A stretch of DNA of 64,000 nt, taken from the NCBI RefSeq assembly GCF_000797495.1, contig NZ_JTGN01000009.1, positions 226,813 to 290,812 of the forward strand, written 5' to 3'. Source of the DNA: Robinsoniella peoriensis (GTDB lineage: Bacteria > Bacillota > Clostridia > Lachnospirales > Lachnospiraceae). Below are positions 53,156 to 62,817 of this stretch, in pieces. The notes beneath the pieces are model-generated. The model worked only from the letters and a program-made list of their open reading frames with translations. It was not told the DNA's origin and did no database searches. The stretch's first letter is position 1; each line of letters opens with the position of its first letter. The position numbers and the translations under genes were made by a program.

Positions 53156-55801
53156 TTAATTTGTAAAGAAAAATCTCCAGGTTCCGCTTCCTGCATATAT
53201 CTTACAATTTTGCCCATAATCCTCTAACTTTACTTCGTTTACCAGACTTTTTCTGTTAATAAGATCCTTAGATAAAACAGGCAGATTAATTTCACCTGTG
53301 GTATTGGGCGGTAATGTAATAGACAACTCTATTTCTGTATTTATCCGTTTCCAGGATACTTCGATTTTTCCATAAGGATGCTCATGCCATACCTGCATCC
53401 ACTCCATATCTTTCGGAAAATAAGGTTGGATTTTAATCCTGAAGATCTGAGTTTCCTCCCGCACAAGCCCGATTCCGCCAAGTCCCGTATAGAACCATTC
53501 ATCCGCACTTCCCAGCATAAAGTGATTCTGGGATCCATGGGGATGCTGCGGATCCGGACCATCCCATTCTTCCGCCAGGGCTGTTGCCCCGCATTGAACC
53601 TGATACCCATACCCCGGGCGGTCTGTCACCCTCATCATATCATATACCACATCAGACCTCCCATATCTGGTTAATGCTGCCAGTACATAGGGATGTCCCA
53701 CATCTCCGGCTGTGGTTCCATTCTGATTAGCACGTATATTTAATACCAGCTCTTCCAGGACTTTTTCTTCATAGTATTCCTCCGCAAATCCAGCCATTAA
53801 TGCCATAGCCTGTGCAGTCTGGCTTCCCGTTGCATAATGGCCTGTCTGATTATCAAAAAACTGCAGATTAAACTCTTTTTTCACTTGTTTATATAAGTTT
53901 TCATAATACTTTTCCTGCTGCTGTTTACCCAGTATTTTAGAAATCTGTTCCATAATCCGCAGATCTATCCCATACATACAGGTAGCTGTCACCGGAACAG
54001 GTGTATTTTGAGTAAAGGGAGCCCGGACGCCCAAGTCACACCAGTCCCCAAGCCCATGATGCAGCACATCATGATGTGTCTTGCCAGTTAAATATGCGAT
54101 ATACCGGGCAGCGGTATCATAGCTCTCTTCTAATATGCGCTTTTCACCATATTTATGATACAGATACCAGGGTACCAGGATTGCCGCGCTTCCCCACTCC
54201 GGCGAATCCACATAGCCCTCATGATACCCAAATGTTATATATTCGGGGGCAATGTCAGGCACAAGCCCATTCTCATGCTGTGCATCCCGAATATCCCCCA
54301 GAATTTTGTTATATAAATTTTTCAGGTCATAATTAAACAGCAGTGCAGGGCCTATAAGATGTGATTCTTCCAGCCAGCCGAATTTTTCTCTGTGTGGACA
54401 GTCTGTCAGCACACTTTTCATATTACTCAGCATCGCTTGCCGAATAATATGATGGATTTGATTAAATAACTGGATTGAACACGAAAAATTACCGGTTTGT
54501 TTTACATCAGGGTAAATAAATTCTCCTTCAAGATCTAATAGACAAGCCCCATTACTCCCATCCTGTATTTTCATATCATTTATAGGCACAGCCCCTTTTA
54601 CCAGTACATACCGAAACCCATAATAGGTAAAACGAGGTTCCCAAACCGCCTCCCGCTTATTTCCAAAGGTATATTTCCAATAATAATCTTTTCCTGTCAC
54701 ACTTTGGTCCGGTTCTCCATATTCATTTAGTATTTCCCCGGGGATCATTATAATCTCCTGTCCCGGATCACCCGAAGCCGTCATTCTGACAAAGCCTGAA
54801 AAATTTTGTCCGAAATCATAGAGATATCCTGAATCTGTTTTTTTTACATCCACAGCCTTTAGACGCTCCATCACCTTTAGCGGAGGATTTTTTTGAGCCG
54901 TTAATTTCCCTTGAGGCGCCGCCGAAACTTCTGCCGGGAAGCTTTTTATTTCCCCTCCGTTTTCCCCCTCTAATCCGGCATCGTAATCCTCTCCTCCATA
55001 AATACTGGAAAATGTAATTGGTCCAGGTCTTTGTATCCAGCTCTCATCACTGATTATCTGCTCTTTTCCACCATCCTGATACAAAATATCCATCTGAAGC
55101 AGAAACTTCATTCTGCCAAAAGAACGTTCAAAATACACATATCTGCCCTTTTGTCCAGCCGTCGTGTGGTACATGCCATCTCCCAGGCATATCTTAATTA
55201 TATGGTCTGACTGGATTGACAATTCTTTTGTAACATTGTATGTATTGTAGAAGCAAGTCTGTCTATAATCCGTCCAACCGGGTTGAAGAACGGCATCTCC
55301 AAGCTTCTTACAATCAATACTCCACTCGTAATGACCTAAACCGCAAACATATACAATTGCACTTTTCACTGGCTTTTTGATACTTATCTTCTTATCATAT
55401 ACCGGATTCGAAACCACATCGCCGGATACTCCCAGCCATTTTGCTTTCCACTCTTCCTGCCGTAATATTCCCATCCGCCAAAATGACGGTTTACTATATG
55501 GTACCTCTGTTTCTCCCAGCCCCTTCCCGAAGCTTCGGACGCGAAAGCAATATTCCATACCTGATAGCAATTCTGTTCCCTGATAGGGAGCGCTCATTTG
55601 GCTGCCGCAGCAATTTCCGCTGTCCCAGATTAGAACCTGTTCCTCCTCTTTTCCATTTCCGCAAAAATATACTTCTATCTGATATGCTTCCTGAATCCAG
55701 TTTTTTTCTTTCGTAATTACTTTCCAGCTCAACATCGGCTTTGGAACATCCAGTCCTAATGGCGATGTTTGATTCTCAATACTCAATTGATATTCCAGCA
55801 T
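53156..55801 (-). CDS. GH78 alpha-L-rhamnosidase
   Basis: An 881-residue GH78 enzyme with the family domain order: an N-terminal fibronectin-like domain (PLGLDVPKPMLSW), beta-sandwich domains, an (alpha/alpha)6 catalytic barrel from about 430 (TDCPHREKFGWLEES, then SPEWGSAAILVPW) and a C-terminal beta-sandwich. No signal peptide, so it removes terminal rhamnose from imported oligosaccharides in the cytoplasm. It is the first gene of the locus in transcription order; its ribosome-site region is tandemly duplicated. Confidence 0.92.
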   Translation of the reverse strand: MLEYQLSIENQTSPLGLDVPKPMLSWKVITKEKNWIQEAYQIEVYFCGNGKEEEQVLIWDSGNCCGSQMSAPYQGTELLSGMEYCFRVRSFGKGLGETEVPYSKPSFWRMGILRQEEWKAKWLGVSGDVVSNPVYDKKISIKKPVKSAIVYVCGLGHYEWSIDCKKLGDAVLQPGWTDYRQTCFYNTYNVTKELSIQSDHIIKICLGDGMYHTTAGQKGRYVYFERSFGRMKFLLQMDILYQDGGKEQIISDESWIQRPGPITFSSIYGGEDYDAGLEGENGGEIKSFPAEVSAAPQGKLTAQKNPPLKVMERLKAVDVKKTDSGYLYDFGQNFSGFVRMTASGDPGQEIIMIPGEILNEYGEPDQSVTGKDYYWKYTFGNKREAVWEPRFTYYGFRYVLVKGAVPINDMKIQDGSNGACLLDLEGEFIYPDVKQTGNFSCSIQLFNQIHHIIRQAMLSNMKSVLTDCPHREKFGWLEESHLIGPALLFNYDLKNLYNKILGDIRDAQHENGLVPDIAPEYITFGYHEGYVDSPEWGSAAILVPWYLYHKYGEKRILEESYDTAARYIAYLTGKTHHDVLHHGLGDWCDLGVRAPFTQNTPVPVTATCMYGIDLRIMEQISKILGKQQQEKYYENLYKQVKKEFNLQFFDNQTGHYATGSQTAQAMALMAGFAEEYYEEKVLEELVLNIRANQNGTTAGDVGHPYVLAALTRYGRSDVVYDMMRVTDRPGYGYQVQCGATALAEEWDGPDPQHPHGSQNHFMLGSADEWFYTGLGGIGLVREETQIFRIKIQPYFPKDMEWMQVWHEHPYGKIEVSWKRINTEIELSITLPPNTTGEINLPVLSKDLINRKSLVNEVKLEDYGQNCKIYAGSGTWRFFFTN

Positions 55802-55806
55802 GTTTC

Positions 55807-55832
55807 TTCCTCCTGTTTTTTCCTCCTGTTTT
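55807..55832 (-). repeat. Tandem duplication of the Shine-Dalgarno region of GH78
   Basis: A 13-bp unit (TTCCTCCTGTTTT on the plus strand) is repeated exactly at 55807-55819 and 55820-55832, giving two AGGAGG sites before the GH78 ATG. The site nearer the start should act; the other may be neutral slippage. Confidence 0.7.
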
Positions 55833-55929
55833 TCCTATTGTAAATGAATATTTATAGAAAGAGTATTCAGCATTTACATATAATACATGGAGTATTTACA
55901 GAAGTAATTCATAAAAACCCACCCTGCAC

Positions 55930-55971
55930 AAAAACGGCCTGCAAATCAGTTCTCACTGATCTGCAAACCGT
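55930..55971 (-). terminator. Terminator after the GH3 gene
   Basis: On the minus strand ATCAGT-GAGA-ACTGAT lies inside outer arms ACGG and CCGT, which are separated by repeated TTTGCAG, and is followed by TTTTT. It is about 35 nt past the GH3 stop codon. Confidence 0.6.
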
Positions 55972-56006
55972 CTAAAGTCCACATCTGTTCTTCTATATCC
56001 ACTCTT

Positions 56007-58247
56007 TTATTTTTTCAAATAAAACCTGTCACATTTCTCCACACTGCTATCCACACCTATATACACTTCAAATTCCCCTGCCTCACTCTCAAAGACCTTA
56101 TTCTCCGAATAAAAACGAAGCATTTCTTCTCTGATCTCAAAAGTCACTGTTTTTTCTTCCCCAGGTTGTAAATGAACCTTTTGGAAACCTTTTAATTCTT
56201 TCACCGGTCTTACCACACTGGCTTTCACATCCCTGATATACAGCTGCAGTACCTGTGTTCCTGCTATATTTCCTGTATTCCTGATGCTGACTGAAGCCCT
56301 TACAGTATCCTCCGGCTGCATTTCCCTATGGTCCAGTTCTGTCTTAGAGACTTCAAAATCAGTATAGCTCAATCCATATCCAAATGGATAGAGGGGTGCA
56401 TTTGGAATATCCAGATATTTTGAGCGAAACCTGTCTTTGTCTTTGCCCGGTACATGCGGCCTGCCTGTAGAATATTCATTATAGTGTACCGGTACCTGTC
56501 CAACGCTGTAAGGGAAGCTCATAGTCAGCTTGCCGGAGGGGTTGTATTCCCCGGTCAGTACATCCATAATGGCATGCCCGCCTTCCGTTCCCGGCATCCA
56601 GACTTCCAAAACAGCCTTAGCCTTTTGGGAAATCTCCCTGATATCCAATGGTCGTCCATTAAAGAGAACTACTACTACATTTGGCTGTACCTGGCAGATC
56701 TTCTGGAACAAATCCATCTGCACTTCCGGTATTACAATCTCTGCCCTGCTGCATGCCTCTCCCGATTGCAGCCGGTGTTCTCCCAGCGGCATGATTACAA
56801 CGTCAGCCTCTTTTGCCGCCTTTATTGCGGTATTCAGCATTTCCGCCTGCTTCTGTTCTTCATCCTCCGGGTTTGCGGTATTGTTTGATTTCCCTTCCGC
56901 TTCATTGCCGGCCGCAAATCCTTCTAATTTCACCGTATCATCTAATACCGGGCAGCCCTGGCAATATGTTGTTCTGCTTTGATCCAACACCTCCATGGCT
57001 GCATCCTTAATAGAAACTGCATCTTCACTTTTCCCAATAAACGACCACGCTCCCAGTATTTCCCTGTTGTCTGTGTATGGACCTATAAATGCAATTTTTT
57101 GTTCTTTTTGTACCGGAAGCGCCCCCTCATTTTTCAGCAAAACAAACGACTTACGCGCGCATTCCCTTGCCAGCTCCCGGTGTTCTCTGCAGAGTATAAT
57201 CTCCCGGCTTTTTTCCTCATCCGCATCCTTGTATGGGTTTTCAAAAAGCCCCAGCTTGTTTTTCAGTTCCAGAATACGCATGGCTGCTTCATCTATCAGC
57301 CGTTCCTCTACCTTACCATTTTCTATGAGTTCCTGCAGACGCTCGGAATATATACCGGTCATCATATCGATATCCACACCGGCTTCAATTGATCTCTTCG
57401 CAGCATCAAGGCGGTCTTCACAATAGCCGTGATAAATAATCTCTTCCATGGCAGCCCAATCAGAAATCAAGACACCGTCAAATCCCATTTCCTTGCGAAG
57501 AATATCACGCATCAGCCATTTATTACCCGTTGCCGGGACGCCGTCAATCGTATTAAAAGATGTCATCACCAGGGCACTTCCTGCCTCTATACCTGCCTGA
57601 TAAGCCGGAAGATAAAATTCCCGCAGAGTATGTTCGGACAACTCCACCGTATTATAATCCCGCCCGGCATCCGGTGCACCATAACCTGCAAAATGTTTGA
57701 TGCAGGCAGCTACCCGGTACGGCTCCTTTAAGTCACTGCCCTGAAATCCTTCCACCATTGCTTTTGAAAAACAACAGTTTAAATAGGTATCCTCTCCTGT
57801 GGATTCCATGACTCTTCCCCACCTGGCATCCCTTACAAGGTCCACCATTGGTGCAAAAGTTATGTGAAGCCCTGATACCGCAGCCTCTTTTGCTGCTGCC
57901 TTTGCACAGCTTTTGGACATTTCCGGTTCAAAAGCAGCTCCCTGTCCCAGAGGAATAGGGAATACGGTTTTATATCCATTGATAACGTCCAGCATAAACA
58001 GCAGCGGAATATGATGCGGCTGCTTCTCCATATATTCTTTTTGTACCTTCTTAACCACATCCGCTCCTGCAAGCCCTATTACAGAGCCTGCCTGCGCCAC
58101 ACTTTCTTCCGTAAAACCGTTTTCCCTCATGGGACCGGTGATTACGGTCTTTCCAAGGTAAAAATCTCCTGTCACCTGCAGCATCTGGTTAATCTTCTCT
58201 TCTAAAGACATGCTTTTCAATAATTGTTCTAATTCTGCCTGTTTCAT
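56007..58247 (-). CDS. GH3 beta-glucosidase/beta-xylosidase
   Basis: A 746-residue GH3 enzyme with the usual three domains: TIM barrel (about 10-330), alpha/beta sandwich (about 370-560) and a C-terminal fibronectin-like domain (about 650-746). The nucleophile Asp is in GVLISDWAAM (Asp263). There is no signal peptide. The open frame continues to 58292 through palindromic element copy 2; the ATG at 58247 is taken as the start, though only GGGT lies upstream. It is the last gene of the LplB/LplC-kinase-regulator locus and cuts the imported beta-glycoside. Confidence 0.88.
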   Translation of the reverse strand: MKQAELEQLLKSMSLEEKINQMLQVTGDFYLGKTVITGPMRENGFTEESVAQAGSVIGLAGADVVKKVQKEYMEKQPHHIPLLFMLDVINGYKTVFPIPLGQGAAFEPEMSKSCAKAAAKEAAVSGLHITFAPMVDLVRDARWGRVMESTGEDTYLNCCFSKAMVEGFQGSDLKEPYRVAACIKHFAGYGAPDAGRDYNTVELSEHTLREFYLPAYQAGIEAGSALVMTSFNTIDGVPATGNKWLMRDILRKEMGFDGVLISDWAAMEEIIYHGYCEDRLDAAKRSIEAGVDIDMMTGIYSERLQELIENGKVEERLIDEAAMRILELKNKLGLFENPYKDADEEKSREIILCREHRELARECARKSFVLLKNEGALPVQKEQKIAFIGPYTDNREILGAWSFIGKSEDAVSIKDAAMEVLDQSRTTYCQGCPVLDDTVKLEGFAAGNEAEGKSNNTANPEDEEQKQAEMLNTAIKAAKEADVVIMPLGEHRLQSGEACSRAEIVIPEVQMDLFQKICQVQPNVVVVLFNGRPLDIREISQKAKAVLEVWMPGTEGGHAIMDVLTGEYNPSGKLTMSFPYSVGQVPVHYNEYSTGRPHVPGKDKDRFRSKYLDIPNAPLYPFGYGLSYTDFEVSKTELDHREMQPEDTVRASVSIRNTGNIAGTQVLQLYIRDVKASVVRPVKELKGFQKVHLQPGEEKTVTFEIREEMLRFYSENKVFESEAGEFEVYIGVDSSVEKCDRFYLKK

Positions 58248-58311
58248 TATGGTACCCATTTTATATTGCAGGCGCTCCTGCAACACTGCCATCGTATTGT
58301 GGCAACCTTTC
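58248..58311 (-). repeat. Intercistronic palindromic element, copy 2
   Basis: On the minus strand the inner hairpin GTTGCAGG-AGCG-CCTGCAAT (58265-58284) and outer arms TGCCA/TGGCA (58287-58304, short loop) lie between the response-regulator and GH3 genes. From ATG at 58292 it reads in frame as MAVLQERLQYKMGTI into GH3. Confidence 0.8.
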
Positions 58312-58380
58312 TATTGTTATTCTATTATTGAATTACCTGAAGTTCTATTATTGTTTGGTCACAGTCATTGCTGTGTGCCA

Positions 58381-59970
58381 TCATTCACTATAGTTTCTTC
58401 TATATTCCAGCGGTGAACATCCGGTATTCTCCCGAAACATCTTCGTAAAATATGAAAAGTTACTGTATCCTACGTGAATAGAAACAGTATTTATAGGAAG
58501 CTTACTCTGAGTCAAAAGCCTTTTTGCCACCTCCACGCGCTTCTGAATCAGATAATTGCTGATAGACAATCCTGTTTCCTTCTTAAAAATTCTGGAAATA
58601 TAATCTGTATTAAGATACACCAGATCCGCCAGATCACTCCTTCGTATATCTTCCTGGTAATGCATATCGATATACCTTCGCAGCTCATCCACTACAGAGG
58701 TTGACTCCTGGATAAAACCAATATGATTTACTGCTTTTGCCACATAATGGCTGACAAATTCCTTTGCTCCCCATATGCCGTCTACCGCCATCAGATAAGC
58801 CTGTTCACTCTCCTTTGCACCGAAAAGCAGATGGGCGGTGACCTCCTGAGCCGCCAGATAAGAATAGATCAGCTGTACAACGTCCATACGGAACTTTTTC
58901 AGACTCTCCAGGGTAATCATCACATCCCGTTCCATTTGCTCCAGATACGCATACATACTGGAAATCAAATCTTCTGTTTTGTATTCTTCCAAAAGTGTTT
59001 TCCACATCTGCAAGTGGGGATTCTGATAAACAATCTCTTTTCGCTCATAATTTTCGACGCACATCACACAGTTCCAGACTGCCAGGTTTTCTTCCCTCAT
59101 TTTCTTAAGACCTGTAAAACTGTCAGAGAGCTCTTTAAAGGAAGCCTGATTTCCTGCACCGAACCAGATATTTTTCTTCAGTTTTCCTTTTGCCCAGGAC
59201 AGAAACATTTCCATAACTGCCGGCAGCCTGTCTGAGATCTCTCTTTTTTTACCACCGTTTCCACGCTTCTTTAATATGGCAGCATAGCGGTAACGCTGTT
59301 CAGGATATACGGTTTCAACTTCCAAATCCATTTCGTTTACAAGCTCACCCAAAACATTTCTGATAATAAACTCCAATATGCTTTCATCCCAATTTTCTGA
59401 AGTTCTGCCGCTGTCATAAATATGCAGATACAGCGGTATAAATATATCCTCCATTGTATAATCCAGATGTTCGAATACTGGAAGATCGAAAACCGTATAC
59501 TTATTTTCCATGACATCTTTTAGAAAATTTTCATGCACAAGCCTTTTATTCCGATCCCACTTTTCACATCCGGTCCGGTACTCCTTGAATTTCTGCTGCA
59601 TCTCACATTTTTCCACTGCCTTTACAAGCACATCCGACAGCTTTATAAAATCAATGGGTTTGAGCAGGTAATCAACGGATTCCAGTGCGATTGCTTTCTT
59701 TACAAACTCAAATTCCGCATAGCTGGTTAGAAAGATAACCTGTATCGGATATGCCTGTTCCCTCACCCAGTTTACAAAATCCAGTCCGGTACCCTGGGGC
59801 ATAATAATATCACTGATGATGATCCGGATGGGAATCATCTCTACGATGGTCTGTGCCTGCTGCATACTGTTTGCCGTATAAATATTGGTAACGGGAAACC
59901 TGTCCCAACAAATATTTTTCTTAATGCTGTCAATCACATAATTTTCATCATCTACGATTAGAATGTTCAT
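58381..59970 (-). CDS. YesN-like AraC-family response regulator
   Basis: A 529-residue regulator with a receiver (Asp in IIISDIIMPQGTG, YLLKPIDFIKL), a long middle segment and a C-terminal AraC domain (IRRSDLADLVYLNTDYISRIF, then INTVSIHVGYSNFSYFTKMF). Its ATG overlaps the kinase stop by 4 nt. It probably controls the LplB/LplC importer and GH3. Confidence 0.92.
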   Translation of the reverse strand: MNILIVDDENYVIDSIKKNICWDRFPVTNIYTANSMQQAQTIVEMIPIRIIISDIIMPQGTGLDFVNWVREQAYPIQVIFLTSYAEFEFVKKAIALESVDYLLKPIDFIKLSDVLVKAVEKCEMQQKFKEYRTGCEKWDRNKRLVHENFLKDVMENKYTVFDLPVFEHLDYTMEDIFIPLYLHIYDSGRTSENWDESILEFIIRNVLGELVNEMDLEVETVYPEQRYRYAAILKKRGNGGKKREISDRLPAVMEMFLSWAKGKLKKNIWFGAGNQASFKELSDSFTGLKKMREENLAVWNCVMCVENYERKEIVYQNPHLQMWKTLLEEYKTEDLISSMYAYLEQMERDVMITLESLKKFRMDVVQLIYSYLAAQEVTAHLLFGAKESEQAYLMAVDGIWGAKEFVSHYVAKAVNHIGFIQESTSVVDELRRYIDMHYQEDIRRSDLADLVYLNTDYISRIFKKETGLSISNYLIQKRVEVAKRLLTQSKLPINTVSIHVGYSNFSYFTKMFRENTGCSPLEYRRNYSE

Positions 59971-61787
59971 TGCATTACTCCATTATTTATTTCCCCATTC
60001 TCTCCAGCAGCGTCTTCCACCGGGATATGAATATCCACAATTGCCCCTCCAAGTGGACTATTTTCAAAATGAATCTCTCCCTGAGCCCCATAAAAATACC
60101 GAAACCGCTTCAGACAGTTTTCTATTCCAAATCCATGCCCATTGGCATTTGGTAACGGGAGCCCCTGATTTAATCTGTCCAGGACATCTTCCGGAAATCC
60201 CTTTCCGGTATCTGATATATATATGTTTACGAATTCTCCCTCTTCCCGTTCCTCCGGATATACCGTAACCGAAATCAGAATCTTCCGTTCCATGGTCAGT
60301 GCATGTTTTGCCGCATTCTCTACGAATACCTGAATCAGGAATGGGAAAATCTCCGCATTTATGACCTCATCGTTTTGCTCTATATAATATTCAAATCCAC
60401 CCTGGTAACGAAGCAGTAGAATGTCCAGGTAATTTCTGCAATGATTCAGCTCTGCTTCAATTTTTACTTTTTCCAGATTATTTTTGAAAACATACTGCAG
60501 ATAATCTGCGGTAATGGCTGACATCTTTCTCGCGCTTTGATATTCTTTAAAATCAATCATACTGTAAATAAAATTAAGGCAGTTTAAATAAAAGTGTGGT
60601 CTGATCTGCAGCTTCAGAAAATCCATTTCTATTTTTTGCTTTTCCAGTTCCTGCTCGTACAGGGTGATTTTTAACTTCCGGATCTGATGCATCATTTTGC
60701 GGAACTGTCCGTCCATCTGCTCCAGCTCCAGCAGATTGCTGTCCGTTATATTATAAGTATAGTCCCCTGCATCATACTGAAGCAGATTATCGGTAAATTT
60801 CTGAATGGGGCTGAGCACGTACTTTCTCAGATAAAATACCATTCCATACCCTGCTGACAGAAGCACCAGCACCAGAACCAGCAGTGCAGCCAGTACCACC
60901 GACAGAATACCAATGATCTTTTCCCCGGATATATGCAGCTCTAAGAAAAACGGCGCACGTTTCATTTCTTTTACAATTATCGTCCACTCTTTTTTCCCGG
61001 CACCATATGCTCCGGCTGCCAATTCCCCGGTATTTTTATTTTCATTGTCTTCCTTCTTCCTGCTGTTGTCTTCAATTCCCTTATCCGTAATTCTTCCTAT
61101 TACCTGTCCATCATGGCTGACCATCTGCACATAGCCGTCACCGCCGGAGGTAATCTTCTGAAAGGGCTCCAGTATATCTTTTACATTTACATAGCATCCC
61201 AGGTAAATACCCTTTATCTGAGCCGCTTTATAAACATAGTTGCCTTCTTTAAGGAACAGACTGTCCCATTTTTGCTTAATAGAATAAGTTGTATTTTTCT
61301 TAGACTGGATTTTCTCAATCAGACAGCGCTTAATCTTGTCGCTAAGCAGATCCGTATCCGCATCCAGATCCAGATTGATAAATTTGCCGGTCTCCTCCAG
61401 GTATAAGAAAAAGTGATACTCTTCCCCGTATTCCCAGGAAAACTGCAGAAAATCCTCCCGGATCTTCCCGATGGCATAATTGATCTGAATATCATTCTGG
61501 CTGTCTTCACAGATTAGCTCAACATTTTTCCGGAATACAGATTCCTCTGAATTATCTTCCATGATATTTATCAGGATTCTTCGGCTGATGCGGAAAAAGC
61601 GGTTATCCAGTTCATCCATATAAAGTTCTGACATCTCATTCATATTCCTAATTGCCTGCTTACGGATATTCTCAAGGATAACGCCGCCCAGAAAAATATA
61701 GAGTATCAAAACCGGAATTATTATCTTCACAATTCCTTTCATCTGCTGTGCAATATTTTTCTGCTGCCCATCCTTCTTTTTAATCAT
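59967..61787 (-). CDS. YesM-like sensor histidine kinase
   Basis: A 606-residue kinase: helices near residues 17-38 and about 287-315, HAMP, the His motif IRPHFYLNCLNFIY, and HATPase_c motifs VFVENAAKHAL, SDTGKGFPEDV and GFGIENCLKRF. AAGGAG is five bases before the ATG at 61787; upstream GTGs overlap that site. It is encoded between the LplC-type permease and its response regulator. Confidence 0.92.
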   Translation of the reverse strand: MIKKKDGQQKNIAQQMKGIVKIIIPVLILYIFLGGVILENIRKQAIRNMNEMSELYMDELDNRFFRISRRILINIMEDNSEESVFRKNVELICEDSQNDIQINYAIGKIREDFLQFSWEYGEEYHFFLYLEETGKFINLDLDADTDLLSDKIKRCLIEKIQSKKNTTYSIKQKWDSLFLKEGNYVYKAAQIKGIYLGCYVNVKDILEPFQKITSGGDGYVQMVSHDGQVIGRITDKGIEDNSRKKEDNENKNTGELAAGAYGAGKKEWTIIVKEMKRAPFFLELHISGEKIIGILSVVLAALLVLVLVLLSAGYGMVFYLRKYVLSPIQKFTDNLLQYDAGDYTYNITDSNLLELEQMDGQFRKMMHQIRKLKITLYEQELEKQKIEMDFLKLQIRPHFYLNCLNFIYSMIDFKEYQSARKMSAITADYLQYVFKNNLEKVKIEAELNHCRNYLDILLLRYQGGFEYYIEQNDEVINAEIFPFLIQVFVENAAKHALTMERKILISVTVYPEEREEGEFVNIYISDTGKGFPEDVLDRLNQGLPLPNANGHGFGIENCLKRFRYFYGAQGEIHFENSPLGGAIVDIHIPVEDAAGENGEINNGVMQ

Positions 61788-61810
61788 CACCACTCCTTAC
61801 TGCTGTAGTA

Positions 61811-62713
61811 CTAGCCCTTAACGGCCCCCAGCGTTATTCCTTCTGAAAAATATTTCTGTAAAAACGGATAGATCAGAAACAACGGCAGCATCGCTATAAA
61901 TGCTATCGCCATTCGAATTGAAATGGTAGGCATCTTCGCCACTTCAGCCCCTATATTACCCGCCACCTTACCACTGGCAAGATATTGAATGTCCGTAATC
62001 ATCTGATTTAACAGATTTTGTATTCCATATAGCTTCTGACCACTATTTCCTGATAAATAGTATAAACCATTCGTCCAGTCATTCCAATAGGCAAGTCCGG
62101 AAAACAGCCCCATAGTTACAAGAATCGGCTTCCCAAGAGGAATCACTATTTTCCCAAAAATCTGAAAATGGGTGGCACCATCGATCTTCGCAGCTTCGTA
62201 TAGTGCATCCGGGATACTTCCTGTAAAGTAAGTACGGATTAACAGAATATTATTAGCACTCAGCAGCAGGTTTGGAACCAGCAATGCAAAAAGTGTGTTT
62301 TTAATTTGAAAATAATTAACATACATCAGATAAGATGGTACTAAGCCCCCATTAAACAGCATTGTGAAAAACACAAAAAATGTAATTGCCCGCCTGTGGG
62401 GCAGCGTTTTCACCGATAGCGGATAAGCCATAAGGGCAGACATTGAGATATTTACCACCGTCCCCAGAAGAGTTACGATAATCGTAATTCCATAAGCCCT
62501 TAAAATTTTGTCGCCCTGCTGAATAATATACTGATACGCATATAGGCTGAGTTGTTTTGGAAAAAACGAATACCCCTCCCGTATCAGTGTATTTTCATCT
62601 GTAATAGATGAGATAAAAACCAGCAAAAACGGTAAAATAATAGAAAGCGTTACAATTATGAGCAGTAGATTAATAATGAACTGATAACGTTTGTTCTTTT
62701 TCGAATGATACAT
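61811..62713 (-). CDS. Sugar ABC transporter permease, LplC/YtcP type
   Basis: A 300-residue permease with six helices, the first near residues 15-35. The EAA motif YEAAKIDGATHFQIFGKIVIP lies near residue 185, and the end is QKYFSEGITLGAVKG. The frame is open to 62758 through element copy 3, but the ATG at 62713 has GGGGGT seven bases before it and is used. It pairs with the LplB-type permease upstream. The binding-protein gene is not in the window. Confidence 0.9.
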   Translation of the reverse strand: MYHSKKNKRYQFIINLLLIIVTLSIILPFLLVFISSITDENTLIREGYSFFPKQLSLYAYQYIIQQGDKILRAYGITIIVTLLGTVVNISMSALMAYPLSVKTLPHRRAITFFVFFTMLFNGGLVPSYLMYVNYFQIKNTLFALLVPNLLLSANNILLIRTYFTGSIPDALYEAAKIDGATHFQIFGKIVIPLGKPILVTMGLFSGLAYWNDWTNGLYYLSGNSGQKLYGIQNLLNQMITDIQYLASGKVAGNIGAEVAKMPTISIRMAIAFIAMLPLFLIYPFLQKYFSEGITLGAVKG

Positions 62714-62800
62714 TTTTATACCCCCTGCATATTGCAGACCTGACTGCAATACTGCCACTTTTAAATCCTCTTAGAAGAATCTTTGGGTGGCTTCTTTTCT
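62714..62800 (-). repeat. Intercistronic palindromic element, copy 3
   Basis: On the minus strand ATTGCAG-TCAGGT-CTGCAAT (62731-62750) plus outer arms GCCAC/GTGGC (62754-62791) separate the LplB and LplC genes. From GTG at 62758 (preceded by AAGAGGA) it reads in frame as MAVLQSGLQYAGGIK into LplC. Confidence 0.8.
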
Positions 62801-62817
62801 GTTTACTGAGTTTCTTA

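Noticed and set aside
57860..58072. Small frames inside GH3
   Set aside because: Out-of-frame shadows of a conserved catalytic domain.
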